Numbered from the stretch's first letter, positions 7,346 to 15,235 are shown. The stretch: DNA of 20,219 nucleotides from Lichenicoccus sp964245755 (GCA_964245755.1 CAXTNV010000060.1:1-20219), one strand, 5' to 3'. The notes: a model not told the origin generated them from the sequence alone. Translations and numbers: made by a program.

Positions 7346-7753
7346 ATGAGCCGACGCATCCGCCTCGTTTGCCTGTACGGCCTGATGCTCACCGGGGCGC
7401 TGCCGGCAGCCGGCAGGGCACACGCATCCTCGCTGGCCGAGCTGCAGCCGATGGTGCAGAACACCATCGCCGCGATCCCTCTGGACGGAGCCGCGGCCGC
7501 CGGCGGCCTGGTGATGCAGGCCCATGTCGAGACGCTGCGTCCGGCGCCGCTGCCCGACCCCGACGTCAGCGCGCCGGGGCTGAGCGGCGGGTCGCTGGCG
7601 GCGCAAGGCGATGCCAGCGTGTCGCCCGGCGTGTTCAATTCGCAGTCGCACTTCGCCGGCGACGGCTACGCTCCCGGCTCGTCGATGGAGACCGACCACG
7701 CACACCGCCACTCGACCGGCGGCGGCATGAGCCTGTCGATCCCGATGCAGTAG
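7346..7753 (+). CDS. Small exported protein of unknown function
   Basis: This 135-residue protein begins MSRRIRL and continues with a hydrophobic run ending AGRAHA-SS, a credible Sec signal peptide cleaved near residue 27. The mature part is Gly/Ser/Ala-rich, with a conserved-looking C-terminal stretch (FNSQSHFAGDGYAPGSSM, then a His-rich DHAHRHS) and no cysteine. No domain is recognised; the His cluster could bind metal, but that is speculation. The start ATG 7346 is preceded by a purine-rich GACGAGG at 7331-7337, inside the 16-base gap after the Nudix gene, so the two are probably one transcript. It ends facing ftsY, with a strong hairpin in the 30-base gap. Confidence 0.72.
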   Translation: MSRRIRLVCLYGLMLTGALPAAGRAHASSLAELQPMVQNTIAAIPLDGAAAAGGLVMQAHVETLRPAPLPDPDVSAPGLSGGSLAAQGDASVSPGVFNSQSHFAGDGYAPGSSMETDHAHRHSTGGGMSLSIPMQ

Positions 7754-7757
7754 CCCG

Positions 7758-7779
7758 GGCGGCTCCCCCGGGGGCTGCC
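7758..7779. terminator. Shared hairpin between convergent genes
   Basis: An almost perfect inverted repeat of 22 bases (GGCGGCTCCC pairing with GGGGGCTGCC, two wobble pairs and a tiny loop) fills the gap between the exported-protein gene and ftsY. It has no T run on either side, so it may act as a factor-assisted or bidirectional terminator or as a transcript-end stabiliser. Confidence 0.45.
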
Positions 7780-7783
7780 TGCA

Positions 7784-8740
7784 CTATCCCGGGGGGTCGG
7801 GCTCGCCGGGTCGCGTCAGCCGGACGCTGTCGCCCACCAGGCCGCGCGCATAGTCTGCGGCCAGGAACGGCCGCAGGTCCTCGGCGCGCTCGCCGACGCC
7901 GACGGCATGCACCGGCAGTCCGAACGCCTCGGCCAGGGCCACCACGATGCCGCCCCGCGCGCTGCCGTCCAGCTTGGTGACGATCAGGCCGGTGACCTGC
8001 ACCATCTCCTTGAACACCCGCACCTGCTCGATGGCGTTCTGCCCGGTGGTGGCGTCCAGCACCAGCAGCACCGAGTGCGGCGCCTCGGGATCGAACTTGC
8101 GCAGCACGCGTATGATCTTGGTCAACTCCTCCATCAGCGCGCCCTTGTTGTGCAGCCGTCCGGCAGTGTCGATCAGCAGCAGGTCGGCGCCCTGCTCGCG
8201 CGATCTCGCCAGCGCCTCGAAGGCAAGGCCGGCGGCATCCGCGTTCGGCGGCCCCGAGATCACCGGGGCACCCACCCGCTCGCCCCAGATCTGCAGCTGC
8301 TCGACCGCAGCGGCGCGAAAGGTGTCGCCAGCGACCAGCACCGTGCGCAGGCCGTCGCGGCCGGCCTGCAGCGCCATCTTGCCGATGGTGGTGGTCTTGC
8401 CGGTGCCGTTGACGCCCACCACCAGCACCACGTGCGGCTTGCGCGCGAGGTCGGGCACGAACGCGATCGCCACCGGCTCCAGCACGCGCGCGACCTCGGC
8501 GGACAGCGCCACCCGAACCTCCTCGTCGGTCACCTCGCGGCCGAAGCGGGTGCGGCGGAACTCGTCGATCACCCGGCCGGCGACGGCGGGACCCAGGTCG
8601 GCCGCGATCAGCAGCTCCTCCAGCTCCTCGAGTGCCGCGTCGTCCAGGCGACGGCGGCTGAACACCGCGGTGATGCCGCCCAGCTTCTGCGTGCTGCGCG
8701 ACAACCCCTCCTTGAGGCGGCCGAAGAAACCGAGCGCCAT
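7784..8740 (-). CDS. ftsY: Signal recognition particle receptor FtsY
   Basis: This 318-residue SRP receptor GTPase docks ribosome-SRP complexes at the inner membrane. The N domain is residues 1-95, starting with a membrane-binding helix (MALGFFGRLKEGLSRS). The G domain follows: P-loop GVNGTGKTTT (109-118), the GDTFRAAAVEQL insertion-box start (138-149), DTAGRLHNK (191-199) and TKLDGSARGG (255-264). The long acidic A domain of E. coli FtsY is absent, as usual in alphaproteobacteria. The C-terminus has the usual GVGE..DLRPF motif and a short extra proline-rich tail. The ATG abuts the mtaB stop with no gap, making it the last gene of dapF-mtaB-ftsY. Confidence 0.97.
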   Translation of the reverse strand: MALGFFGRLKEGLSRSTQKLGGITAVFSRRRLDDAALEELEELLIAADLGPAVAGRVIDEFRRTRFGREVTDEEVRVALSAEVARVLEPVAIAFVPDLARKPHVVLVVGVNGTGKTTTIGKMALQAGRDGLRTVLVAGDTFRAAAVEQLQIWGERVGAPVISGPPNADAAGLAFEALARSREQGADLLLIDTAGRLHNKGALMEELTKIIRVLRKFDPEAPHSVLLVLDATTGQNAIEQVRVFKEMVQVTGLIVTKLDGSARGGIVVALAEAFGLPVHAVGVGERAEDLRPFLAADYARGLVGDSVRLTRPGEPDPPG

Positions 8741-9997
8741 TCAGATCCTCTCCGCGAGCAGCCCGCCCGGATCGGCACCTCGCACGACCGCGGCGACGAT
8801 CCGCCCGGGCTCGCCGAGCCCGTCGCGGCCGCCGCGCACCGGCGCGAAATGCTGCGAGTGCCCGCGTCCGCTGGCCTCGAGCAGCACGCGGATCTCCTGG
8901 CCGACCAGGCCGGCGTGGAACGCGGCGGACGCCGCCCGTCCCGCCTCGCGCAGGCGCCGGGCACGCTCGCGACGCACCCCGACCGGCAAAGCGGGCATGC
9001 GCGCCGCCGGCGTGCCGGGCCGCTCGCTGTAGGGGAACACGTGCAGGTAGGGCAGCGCGTGCTCGCGCACGAACTCCAGCGTCTGCTCGAACAGCGCGTC
9101 GGTCTCGGTGGGAAACCCCGCGATCAGGTCGGCGCCGATGGCGATGCCCGGGCGCAGCCGCCGCGCCCGCTCGATCACCGCAGACGCGTCCGACGCCAGG
9201 TGGCGGCGCTTCATGCGCTTGAGGATCAGGTCCGAGCCGGCCTGCAGCGAGAGGTGCAGGTGCGGCATCAGGCGCGGCTCGCCCTCGAGCAGCCGCCAGA
9301 GCTCGTCGTCGATCTCCACCGGGTCGAGCGAGGAGAGCCGCAGCCGCTCGAGCTCGGGCACCAGCGCCAGCAGCCGTCGCGCGAGCTGGCCGAGCGCCGG
9401 CCGGCCGGGCAGCTCGGCGCCGTAGGAGGTGATGTCGACGCCGGTCAGCACCACCTCGGAGAATCCTGCGCGCACCAGGGCGCGTACCTGTTCCACCACC
9501 GCGCCGACCGGCACCGAGCGGCTGGGGCCGCGGCCGAACGGGATGATGCAGAAGCTGCAGCGATGGTCGCAGCCCTGCTGCACCTGCACGAAGGCACGGG
9601 CGCGGCCGGCGAACTCGGTGACCAAGTGGGCCGCGGTCTCTCGCGCGGCCATGATGTCCGACACGCTGCCCGGACCGGCCAGTGCGCTGTCCGACCAGCT
9701 CTCGGGGTCGAGCTTCTCCTGGTTGCCGATCACCCGGACCACTCCCGGCAGCGTGCGCCAGGCGGCGGGATCGATCTGTGCCGCGCAACCGGTGACCACG
9801 ATGCGCGCATCCGGCCGCTCGCGATGCGCGCGCCGGACCGCCTGGCGGGCCTGACGCTCGGCCTCCGCGGTGACGGCGCAGGTGTTGACGATCACGAGGC
9901 CCTCCGCGCCGGCCCGGCCGGCCGTATGGCCGCGCATCACCTCGCTCTCGTAGAGGTTGAGCCGGCAGCCGAAGCTGAGGATCTCGGGCGCGCTCAC
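8741..9997 (-). CDS. mtaB: tRNA t6A37 methylthiotransferase MtaB (radical SAM)
   Basis: This 418-residue enzyme of the MiaB/RimO/MtaB family should convert t6A37 of ANN-decoding tRNAs to ms2t6A. The N-terminal UPF0004 domain has three cluster cysteines: C11 (FGCRLN), C40 (NTCAVT) and C71 (TGCAAQ). The radical-SAM motif CDHRCSFC gives C143, C147 and C150. The HLSLQAGSD and GFPTETD segments are typical. The C-terminal 60 or so residues resemble the TRAM RNA-binding domain. FGCRLN rather than FGCQMN, plus this operon position, favours MtaB over MiaB. The start is GTG at 9997, whose GTGA overlaps the dapF stop; a longer in-frame extension into dapF to 10201 is only antisense-free noise within that gene. 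Confidence 0.93.
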   Translation of the reverse strand: MSAPEILSFGCRLNLYESEVMRGHTAGRAGAEGLVIVNTCAVTAEAERQARQAVRRAHRERPDARIVVTGCAAQIDPAAWRTLPGVVRVIGNQEKLDPESWSDSALAGPGSVSDIMAARETAAHLVTEFAGRARAFVQVQQGCDHRCSFCIIPFGRGPSRSVPVGAVVEQVRALVRAGFSEVVLTGVDITSYGAELPGRPALGQLARRLLALVPELERLRLSSLDPVEIDDELWRLLEGEPRLMPHLHLSLQAGSDLILKRMKRRHLASDASAVIERARRLRPGIAIGADLIAGFPTETDALFEQTLEFVREHALPYLHVFPYSERPGTPAARMPALPVGVRRERARRLREAGRAASAAFHAGLVGQEIRVLLEASGRGHSQHFAPVRGGRDGLGEPGRIVAAVVRGADPGGLLAERI

Positions 9998-10803
9998 GAC
10001 AGGCTGATCCGCCCGGTGAACACGGTGGCGGTGGGACCGGCCAGCAGCACGTGCCCGTCCTCGCGCCAGCTCACCTGCAACAGGCCGCCCGGCATCTCGA
10101 CCGCGGCCTCCCGCCCGGTCAGCCCGCGACGATGCGCGTTGACCAGCGCGGCGCAGGCGCCGGAGCCGCAGGCGGGGGTCAGGCCGCTGCCGCGCTCCCA
10201 CACCACCAGCCGGATCTGCGTCGGCGAACGGATCTGGGCGAAGCCGACATTGCAGCCCTCGGGAAACAGCGCGTGGCTCGCCACGGTCGCGCCGTCGCGG
10301 GCGGCGTCGAGGCGGTCAAGATCGTCCACGAACAGCGTCGCGTGCGGGTTGCCGATCGAGCAGGCGGCGGGATCGCCGGGAAGCTCCAGCGCCAGCGTGT
10401 CGCACGGCTCGGACAGCGGCACGTCGCGCCAGCCGAGCCGGGCTGGCCCCATGTCGACCCGCACCTGCGGTCCCGCCAGGATCTCCGCCGGCAGCGGCCC
10501 GGCGAGGCCGGCCAGGCGGATCAGGCTGCGGCCGGTCCCGGCCGCGATCAGCGCGGCGGCGCATCGCGTGCCGTTGCCGCAGGCGCCGGACTCCGTGCCG
10601 TCGCTGTTGAAGAAGCGCACGAACGCGTCCGTGCCGGGCTGCCGCGGCGGCTGCAGCACGATCAGCTGGTCGCAGCCGATGCCGGTCCTGCGGTCGGCGA
10701 GGCCGGCCATCTGCGACGGCGCCAGCGCCAGCGGACGCACGCGCTCGTCGAGCACGACGAAATCGTTGCCGGCACCTTGCATCTTGGTGAAGTCGACCTG
10801 CAT
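9994..10803 (-). CDS. dapF: Diaminopimelate epimerase
   Basis: This 269-residue cofactor-independent epimerase converts LL- to meso-diaminopimelate for lysine and peptidoglycan. The two catalytic cysteines are in the paired motifs SGACGNGTRC (C75) and TPACGSGACAA (C211). The N-terminal KMQGAGNDFVVLD and the RTGIGCDQ segment bind substrate. The active-site stretch WERGSGLTPACG has Leu where E. coli and Haemophilus have Glu before Thr; I recall this variant in alphaproteobacterial DapF. It is the first gene of dapF-mtaB-ftsY, with a 4-base overlap to mtaB. The ATG at 10803 lies 7 bases after a TATAAG box. Confidence 0.97.
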   Translation of the reverse strand: MQVDFTKMQGAGNDFVVLDERVRPLALAPSQMAGLADRRTGIGCDQLIVLQPPRQPGTDAFVRFFNSDGTESGACGNGTRCAAALIAAGTGRSLIRLAGLAGPLPAEILAGPQVRVDMGPARLGWRDVPLSEPCDTLALELPGDPAACSIGNPHATLFVDDLDRLDAARDGATVASHALFPEGCNVGFAQIRSPTQIRLVVWERGSGLTPACGSGACAALVNAHRRGLTGREAAVEMPGGLLQVSWREDGHVLLAGPTATVFTGRISLS

Positions 10804-10810
10804 GGGCGAC

Positions 10811-10816
10811 CTTATA
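10811..10816 (-). promoter_or_regulatory. Possible -10 box for dapF, close to the start codon
   Basis: TATAAG on the minus strand ends 7 bases before the dapF ATG, so a transcript from it would be leaderless or nearly so. The -35 candidate TTCGCG at 18 bases is poor. The overlapping AAGG could instead be the Shine-Dalgarno sequence, 6 bases from ATG. The two readings cannot be separated from sequence alone. Confidence 0.3.
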
Positions 10817-10847
10817 GGACGATCGCATCGCCCGCGCGAAGGGGCGA

Positions 10848-10874
10848 GCCCGGGCAGGCGCCGTGCCCGCGGGC
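10848..10874 (-). terminator. GC-rich hairpin downstream of argB
   Basis: GCCCGGGCA (10848-10856) pairs with TGCCCGCGGGC (10864-10874), with a small bulge and a 7-base loop. It lies just after the argB stop and before the dapF promoter region. There is no T run, so it is not a standard intrinsic terminator, but it probably marks the end of the rpmH-argB transcript. Confidence 0.35.
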
Positions 10875-10877
10875 CGG

Positions 10878-11783
10878 TCAGTCGCCTCGGATCAGCGTGC
10901 CGGGACCTGCCGCGGTGAACAGCTCCAGCAGGCAGGCATGCGGCACCCGGCCGTCCAGGATCACCGCCGCCTTGGCGCCGGCGCGCACCGCCGCGATGCA
11001 GGTCTCGACCTTCGGGATCATGCCGCCATGGATCATGCCGCTGGCGATGCCGGCGCGCGCCTGCTCAGCGCTGAGCTCCTCGATCAGCCGCCTGTTCTCG
11101 TCGAGCACGCCGGGCACGTCGGTCAGCATCAGCAGCCGGGTGGCACCCAGCGCGCCGGCGATCGCGCCGGCGGCGGTGTCGGCATTGATGTTGAAGGTCT
11201 CGCCCTCGGCACCGACGCCGACCGGCGCGATCACCGGGATCAGCCCCGAGCCTGACAGCGCGTAGAGCAGCCGGGTGTCGATGCGGTCCGGCTGGCCGAC
11301 GAAGCCGAGATCCAGCACGCTCTCGATGCGGCTGTGCGGGTCGCGCACCGTGCGCTGCAGCTTGCTCGCCCGGATCAGCCCGCCATCCTTGCCGGAGATG
11401 CCGACGGCGAGCGCCCCGGCACGGTTGATGAGCTCGGCCACGTGCTTGTTCACCGAGCCGGACAGGACCATCTCGATGATCTCGACCATCGCCGCGTCGG
11501 TGACGCGAAGCCCCTCGACGAAGCTGGACTTGATCGCGAGGCGCTCGAGCATGGCGTTGATCTGCGGACCTCCGCCATGCACCACCACCGGGTTCACCCC
11601 GACCGTCTTGAGCAGCGCGATGTCGTGGCCGAACGCCTCCGACAGGGCGGCGTCGCCCATGGCGTGGCCGCCATACTTCACCACGATGGTGTCGCCGGCG
11701 TAGCGCCGCAGGTACGGCAGTGCGCGCGCCAGCGTCGCCGCCTGCTCGCGCGCGGCCTTCAGGGCCTCCTCGCTCAAGCTCAT
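10878..11783 (-). CDS. argB: N-acetylglutamate kinase
   Basis: This 301-residue enzyme phosphorylates N-acetyl-L-glutamate in arginine synthesis. Motifs are VVKYGGHAM (catalytic Lys about residue 36), VVHGGGPQIN, the substrate-binding FNINADTAAG, LLMLTDVPGVLD and SGMIHGGMIPKV. Compared with the 258-residue E. coli enzyme it has an extra N-terminal helix (EEALKAAREQAATLARALPY). That helix is the hallmark of hexameric, arginine-inhibited NAGKs, so feedback control by arginine is inferred. I chose ATG 11783; TTG at 11789 would add two residues. It is the last gene of the rpmH-rnpA-yidD-yidC-engB-argB run, 27 bases after engB, a common alphaproteobacterial order. Confidence 0.96.
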   Translation of the reverse strand: MSLSEEALKAAREQAATLARALPYLRRYAGDTIVVKYGGHAMGDAALSEAFGHDIALLKTVGVNPVVVHGGGPQINAMLERLAIKSSFVEGLRVTDAAMVEIIEMVLSGSVNKHVAELINRAGALAVGISGKDGGLIRASKLQRTVRDPHSRIESVLDLGFVGQPDRIDTRLLYALSGSGLIPVIAPVGVGAEGETFNINADTAAGAIAGALGATRLLMLTDVPGVLDENRRLIEELSAEQARAGIASGMIHGGMIPKVETCIAAVRAGAKAAVILDGRVPHACLLELFTAAGPGTLIRGD

Positions 11784-11810
11784 GCCCAAGCACTCATGGT
11801 CTGGGTCCCG

Positions 11811-12557
11811 TCATCGTGCCGTCGAAGCTTGGGCCGGCAGCGCCAGTTCCGCCAGTGCGGCGCGAAGCTCGGCGATGCCGGTGCCGGTCTCGCTGCTGGT
11901 CGCGATCATCTCGGGATAAGCCGCCGGATGGGTGCGCAGCAGCGCCCCGACGGCCGCCAGCTTGGCCGAGAGCGGGCCCGGCTTGACCGCGTCGGTCTTG
12001 GTCAGCACCAGCTGGAAGATCACCGCCGCCCGGTCGAGCAGCTTCATCACCTCGAGGTCGCTGGGCTTGAGCTCGATCCGCGCGTCGAGCAGCAGCACCA
12101 CCCGGCGCAGCGTGGGACGGCCGCGCAGGAAATCGAACATCAACCCCTGCCAGTCCTCCTTCACCGCGCGCGCCGCCTGGGCGTAGCCGTAGCCCGGCAT
12201 GTCGACCAGGTTGAGACGGTCGCCGAGCGTGAAGAAGTTGAGCTGCTTGGTGCGGCCGGGCTGCGAGGAAGCGCGCGCCAAGGCGCGCCGCCCGGTCAGC
12301 GCGTTGATCAGGGTCGACTTGCCGACGTTGGAACGGCCGGCGAAGGCGATCTCCGGCCGCTCCGGCTGCGGTAGCTGGTCGAGCCGCTGGGCGGCGTAGA
12401 AGAACTGGCAGTCGGCCGCGAACAGCAGCCGGCCGGCCTCGACCGCGTCGGCCTGCTCCTGCCCGCTGCGCGGCCGGCTCTCGAATGCCTGGCTCAGCTG
12501 CGCACCGGACGCACCGCCCGCCCGCCCCCGAGCCGGGTGCTGCGCATGATCAGCCAT
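11811..12557 (-). CDS. engB: Ribosome biogenesis GTPase EngB/YihA
   Basis: This 248-residue GTPase is involved in large-subunit assembly and division. G1 is GRSNVGKS (74-81), followed by SQPGRTKQLNFF with the G2 Thr. G3 is DMPGYGYA (119-126), G4 TKTD (186-189), and a G5-like TSSETGTGI lies near the C-terminus. The only conventional in-frame start before the G1 motif is ATG 12557, which lies 64 bases inside yidC in another frame. This gives an N-terminal tail of about 65 residues before strand 1, longer than in E. coli; the first 40 are low-complexity. A non-standard CTG at the end of yidC would be nearer the family length. The core assignment is secure. Confidence 0.93.
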   Translation of the reverse strand: MADHAQHPARGRAGGASGAQLSQAFESRPRSGQEQADAVEAGRLLFAADCQFFYAAQRLDQLPQPERPEIAFAGRSNVGKSTLINALTGRRALARASSQPGRTKQLNFFTLGDRLNLVDMPGYGYAQAARAVKEDWQGLMFDFLRGRPTLRRVVLLLDARIELKPSDLEVMKLLDRAAVIFQLVLTKTDAVKPGPLSAKLAAVGALLRTHPAAYPEMIATSSETGTGIAELRAALAELALPAQASTAR

Positions 12558-14275
12558 TGCTGCGCCACCGTCAGCGTGTTGTTCCAGCAGTAATAGATCA
12601 CCAGCCCTGCCGGCTGACGCGCCAGCACGAAGGTGAAGATCAGCGGCATGATCTGGAACAGCCTGGCCTGGGTCGGGTCCGGCGGCGGCGGGTTCATGCG
12701 CTGCTGGGCGAACATCGTGATGCCCAGGATGATCGGCCAGACGCCCAGGTGCAGGATCGGGGTGAGTGCGGTCGGGTCGAACGGGATCAGCCCGAAGCCG
12801 TTGAACAGGTTGGTCGGATCGGGAGACGAGAGGTCGCGTATCCAGCCGAAGAACGGCGCGTGGCGCATCTCGATGGTGACGTAGAGGTCCTTGTAGAGGC
12901 ACCAGAACACCGGGATCTGCACCAGCATCGGCAGGCAGCCGCTGGCCGGGTTGACGCCCTCGGTCTTGTAGAGGGCCATCATCTCCTGGTTCATCTTCAT
13001 CGGGTCGTCCTTGTGACGCTCCCGCACCGCGGTCATCTTCGGCGACAGCAGCTTCATCTTGCTCATCGAGCGGAACGACTTGGTCGCCAGCGGGAAGAAC
13101 AGGGTCTTGACGATCAGCGTGAAGGCGAGCAGCGCGAGGCCGAAATTGCCGAGCACCGTGTTGAGCCAGTCGAGCACGGTGAAGATCGGCTTGGTGAGGA
13201 ACGCGAACCAGCCGAAATCCACCGCCTTCCAGAAGTCGGTGGCGTGCAGCCCGGCCTCGTAGCGCTCCAGCAGGTGCACCTCCTTGGCGCCTGCGAACAC
13301 GTGGCTGACGCTGGATGCGGAGGCACCGGGTGCCACCACGACCGGCGCCCGGGCGATGAAGTCGATCTGGTAGGTGCCGGCGCCCGCGTTCGGAACGTAG
13401 CGGTAGCTGCCGGTCTCGGCGACGCCCGCCGTCGGGATGATCGCGGTCAGCCAGTACTTGTCCGTGATGCCGGCCCAGCCCGCCTGCGCCCCGGCCGGCT
13501 GGGTCGCACTCCAGCCGATGCCGCCATTGGCGGCGGAGTCGCTCTGCACGGTCTTGTACGACATCTCCTGCAGGCGGCCGCCGATCACCGCGATCGGGCC
13601 TTCATGCACCAGGTAGCCGCCGGTCACCGCAGGGGTGTAGGCCCGGCTGACGCGCGACCACGGATACAGCGACACCGCCGCGGTGCCGGTGTTGCGCACC
13701 CGCTGCTCGACGCTGAACATGAAGTCGCGATCGATCGAGAACACCAGCTGGAAGATCAACCCGGCGCCATTGTCCCACGACAGGGTGAGCGGCGCGCTGG
13801 TGGACAGTGCCGGCTTGTCGGCGCTCCACCGCGTCTGCCCGTCCGGCAGCCGGAGCTTGCTGTCGGGTGCGGCACTCCAGCCGAGCTGCACCAGGTTGGG
13901 CTGCGGATCCGATCCGGGCTCCAGCACCCGCACCTGCGGCGAGTTGCCCTGCACGGTCTCGCGGTAGTCGCGCAGCACCAGGTCGTCCAGCTTCGCTCCG
14001 GTCAGATCGATGCTGCCCTTCACCCGCGGTGCCTCGATCGGCAGCCGGACGCCGCTCTTCAGTTCCTGCTGCGGCGACGGCACCGCCACCGGCTGGGTGC
14101 CGGGGGTTGCCGGGTCGGTGACCGGTCGCGGCGCCTCGCCGGGAGGGGTAGCCTGGGTGCTCTGAGCTGCCTGCTGATGCAGGGCCTGGCGGTTCTGCTT
14201 CGGCATCAGCAGCTCGAAGCCGAGCAGGATCGCGACCGAGAGCACGACGGCGAGGATGAGGCGGTTGTTGTCCAT
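12494..14275 (-). CDS. yidC: Membrane protein insertase YidC
   Basis: This 593-residue YidC/Oxa1 insertase folds and inserts inner-membrane proteins, alone or with SecYEG. The first membrane segment is about residues 6-23, followed by a Pro/Gln-rich linker (30-75). The large periplasmic beta-sandwich domain runs from about 80 to 345. The conserved C-terminal insertase core starts near FGWFAFLTKPIFTVLDW (354-370), with membrane segments about 374-396, 444-463, 508-524 and 543-562. The basic groove residue is probably Arg402 (KSFRSMSKM), preceding the cytoplasmic helical hairpin. The signature PAGLVIYYCWNNTL is at 555-568. It overlaps yidD by one base (TGATG), and its tail overlaps engB. FtsY, encoded downstream in this window, works in the same targeting pathway. 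Confidence 0.98.
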   Translation of the reverse strand: MDNNRLILAVVLSVAILLGFELLMPKQNRQALHQQAAQSTQATPPGEAPRPVTDPATPGTQPVAVPSPQQELKSGVRLPIEAPRVKGSIDLTGAKLDDLVLRDYRETVQGNSPQVRVLEPGSDPQPNLVQLGWSAAPDSKLRLPDGQTRWSADKPALSTSAPLTLSWDNGAGLIFQLVFSIDRDFMFSVEQRVRNTGTAAVSLYPWSRVSRAYTPAVTGGYLVHEGPIAVIGGRLQEMSYKTVQSDSAANGGIGWSATQPAGAQAGWAGITDKYWLTAIIPTAGVAETGSYRYVPNAGAGTYQIDFIARAPVVVAPGASASSVSHVFAGAKEVHLLERYEAGLHATDFWKAVDFGWFAFLTKPIFTVLDWLNTVLGNFGLALLAFTLIVKTLFFPLATKSFRSMSKMKLLSPKMTAVRERHKDDPMKMNQEMMALYKTEGVNPASGCLPMLVQIPVFWCLYKDLYVTIEMRHAPFFGWIRDLSSPDPTNLFNGFGLIPFDPTALTPILHLGVWPIILGITMFAQQRMNPPPPDPTQARLFQIMPLIFTFVLARQPAGLVIYYCWNNTLTVAQQWLIMRSTRLGGGRAVRPVRS

Positions 14276-14559
14276 CAGGGCGCGGCCGGAGCTTTCGTTG
14301 TCTTGAGGGGCGGGGTCCAGCAGGCAGGATCTGTAGCGCAGGGCACCGGATCATGGCCGCCCGCGCACCACGGATTGCAGCGCAGCACGCGCCGCAGGGC
14401 GAGCCAGCCGCCGCGTGCGGCACCGTGCCGCGCCAGCGCGCCGAGCGCGTAGTCGCTGCACGACGGCACGAAGCGGCAGTTCGGCCCAAGCACCGGCCGC
14501 AGCACCAGCTGGTACAGGCGAACCAGGCAGGCCGCCGCGCGAGCCGCCACGCCCGCCAT
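14275..14559 (-). CDS. yidD: Membrane protein insertion efficiency factor YidD
   Basis: This 94-residue member of the small YidD (DUF37) family assists YidC. The diagnostic block is LVRLYQLVLRPVLGPNCRFVPSCS and its continuation SDYALGALARHG, then RRVLRCNPWCAGGHDPVP. The conserved cysteines are C28, C34, C61 and C65 by approximate count. The N-terminal helix (residues 1-20) is amphipathic and membrane-associated in the family. The last 20 residues are a Thr/Pro tail. One-base overlaps at both ends, with rnpA upstream and yidC downstream, indicate tight translational coupling. Confidence 0.96.
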   Translation of the reverse strand: MAGVAARAAACLVRLYQLVLRPVLGPNCRFVPSCSDYALGALARHGAARGGWLALRRVLRCNPWCAGGHDPVPCATDPACWTPPLKTTKAPAAP

Positions 14560-14918
14560 CAGCGGCCACCGCCCGGCGCTGCACGGCCGGTCTTGCGGAG
14601 CGCGCCCGTGAGGTCGTCGATCAGCGCGCGGAACTCCCGGCCGCGCGTTCCCTCGCGGCCGATCAGCACCAGGTCGACGCCGCGAAGCGACTGCTCGCGC
14701 AGCAGCAGGCGCGCCGCCTCGCGCAGCCGGCGCCGGGTGCGGTTGCGCACCACCGCGTTGCCGACCTTCTTGGTGACGGTGAAGCCTAGCCGGGCCGGCG
14801 CCTCGTCGTCGCGCGCCAGTGCCTGCAGCACCAGCCCCGGCATCGCAGCCTTGCGGCCCCTTGCCGCCACGCGCAGGAACTCCGCCCGGCGCTTCAGCCG
14901 GATCGCGGGCGATGCCAT
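14559..14918 (-). CDS. rnpA: Ribonuclease P protein component
   Basis: This 119-residue protein subunit of RNase P helps the catalytic RNA bind pre-tRNA 5' leaders. It shows the N-terminal RLKRRAEFLRV segment, the central cleft strand LGFTVTKKVGNAVVRNR, and the RNR motif helix VRNRTRRRLREAAR at about residues 57-70. Strong net positive charge and length are normal. It lies 45 bases after rpmH, and its stop shares one base with the yidD start. The RNase P RNA gene itself was not found in this window. Confidence 0.96.
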   Translation of the reverse strand: MASPAIRLKRRAEFLRVAARGRKAAMPGLVLQALARDDEAPARLGFTVTKKVGNAVVRNRTRRRLREAARLLLREQSLRGVDLVLIGREGTRGREFRALIDDLTGALRKTGRAAPGGGR

Positions 14919-14963
14919 CGTCTCACTTGCACGGCGCCGGCCGCGCGGGCGACCGGCGTATCA

Positions 14964-15098
14964 TCAGGCGGAAAGGCGCTTGCGGCCCTTGGCACGGCGG
15001 TTTGCGAGCACGCGGCGGCCACCCACGGTCTCCATGCGGGCGCGGAAACCATGGCGGCGCTTGCGAACCAGCTTGGATGGTTGATAGGTACGCTTCAC
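14964..15098 (-). CDS. rpmH: Ribosomal protein bL34
   Basis: The 44-residue bL34 begins MKRTYQPSKLVRKRRHG, continues with GFRARM and GGRRVLANRRAKGRKRLSA, and matches the family across its length. The start codon is GTG at 15098, preceded by GGGAGAG about 7 bases upstream on the minus strand, a good ribosome binding site. Two TGA stops in tandem (14964-14966 and 14961-14963) end it. It is the first gene of the ribosome/RNase P/insertase operon and has its own promoter with a leader of roughly 100 bases. Confidence 0.97.
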   Translation of the reverse strand: MKRTYQPSKLVRKRRHGFRARMETVGGRRVLANRRAKGRKRLSA

Positions 15099-15205
15099 GA
15101 CGACACTCTCCCAGTGGACGCGATCCGGTCCGGCAGTTCCGACCCCGGCAGACCCGATCTGGAGCTGCGCCGGCGATCGCGGCGATCCGTGCTAAAGAGC
15201 CGCGG

Positions 15206-15235
15206 CTTATAGTCGTGCGAGACAGGGTGCGTCAA
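15206..15235 (-). promoter_or_regulatory. Sigma70-type promoter of the rpmH operon
   Basis: On the minus strand TTGACG (15235-15230) is separated by 17-18 bases from CTATAA/TATAAG (15212-15206). This is the best promoter match in the window. Transcription would start near 15200 and give a leader of about 100 bases before rpmH. The region is divergent to the small plus-strand gene at 15301. Confidence 0.65.

Noticed and set aside
7907..10918. Very long plus-strand open frame of about 1000 codons
   Set aside because: It is antisense to ftsY, mtaB and dapF, which have full motif support; long antisense frames are expected at this GC.
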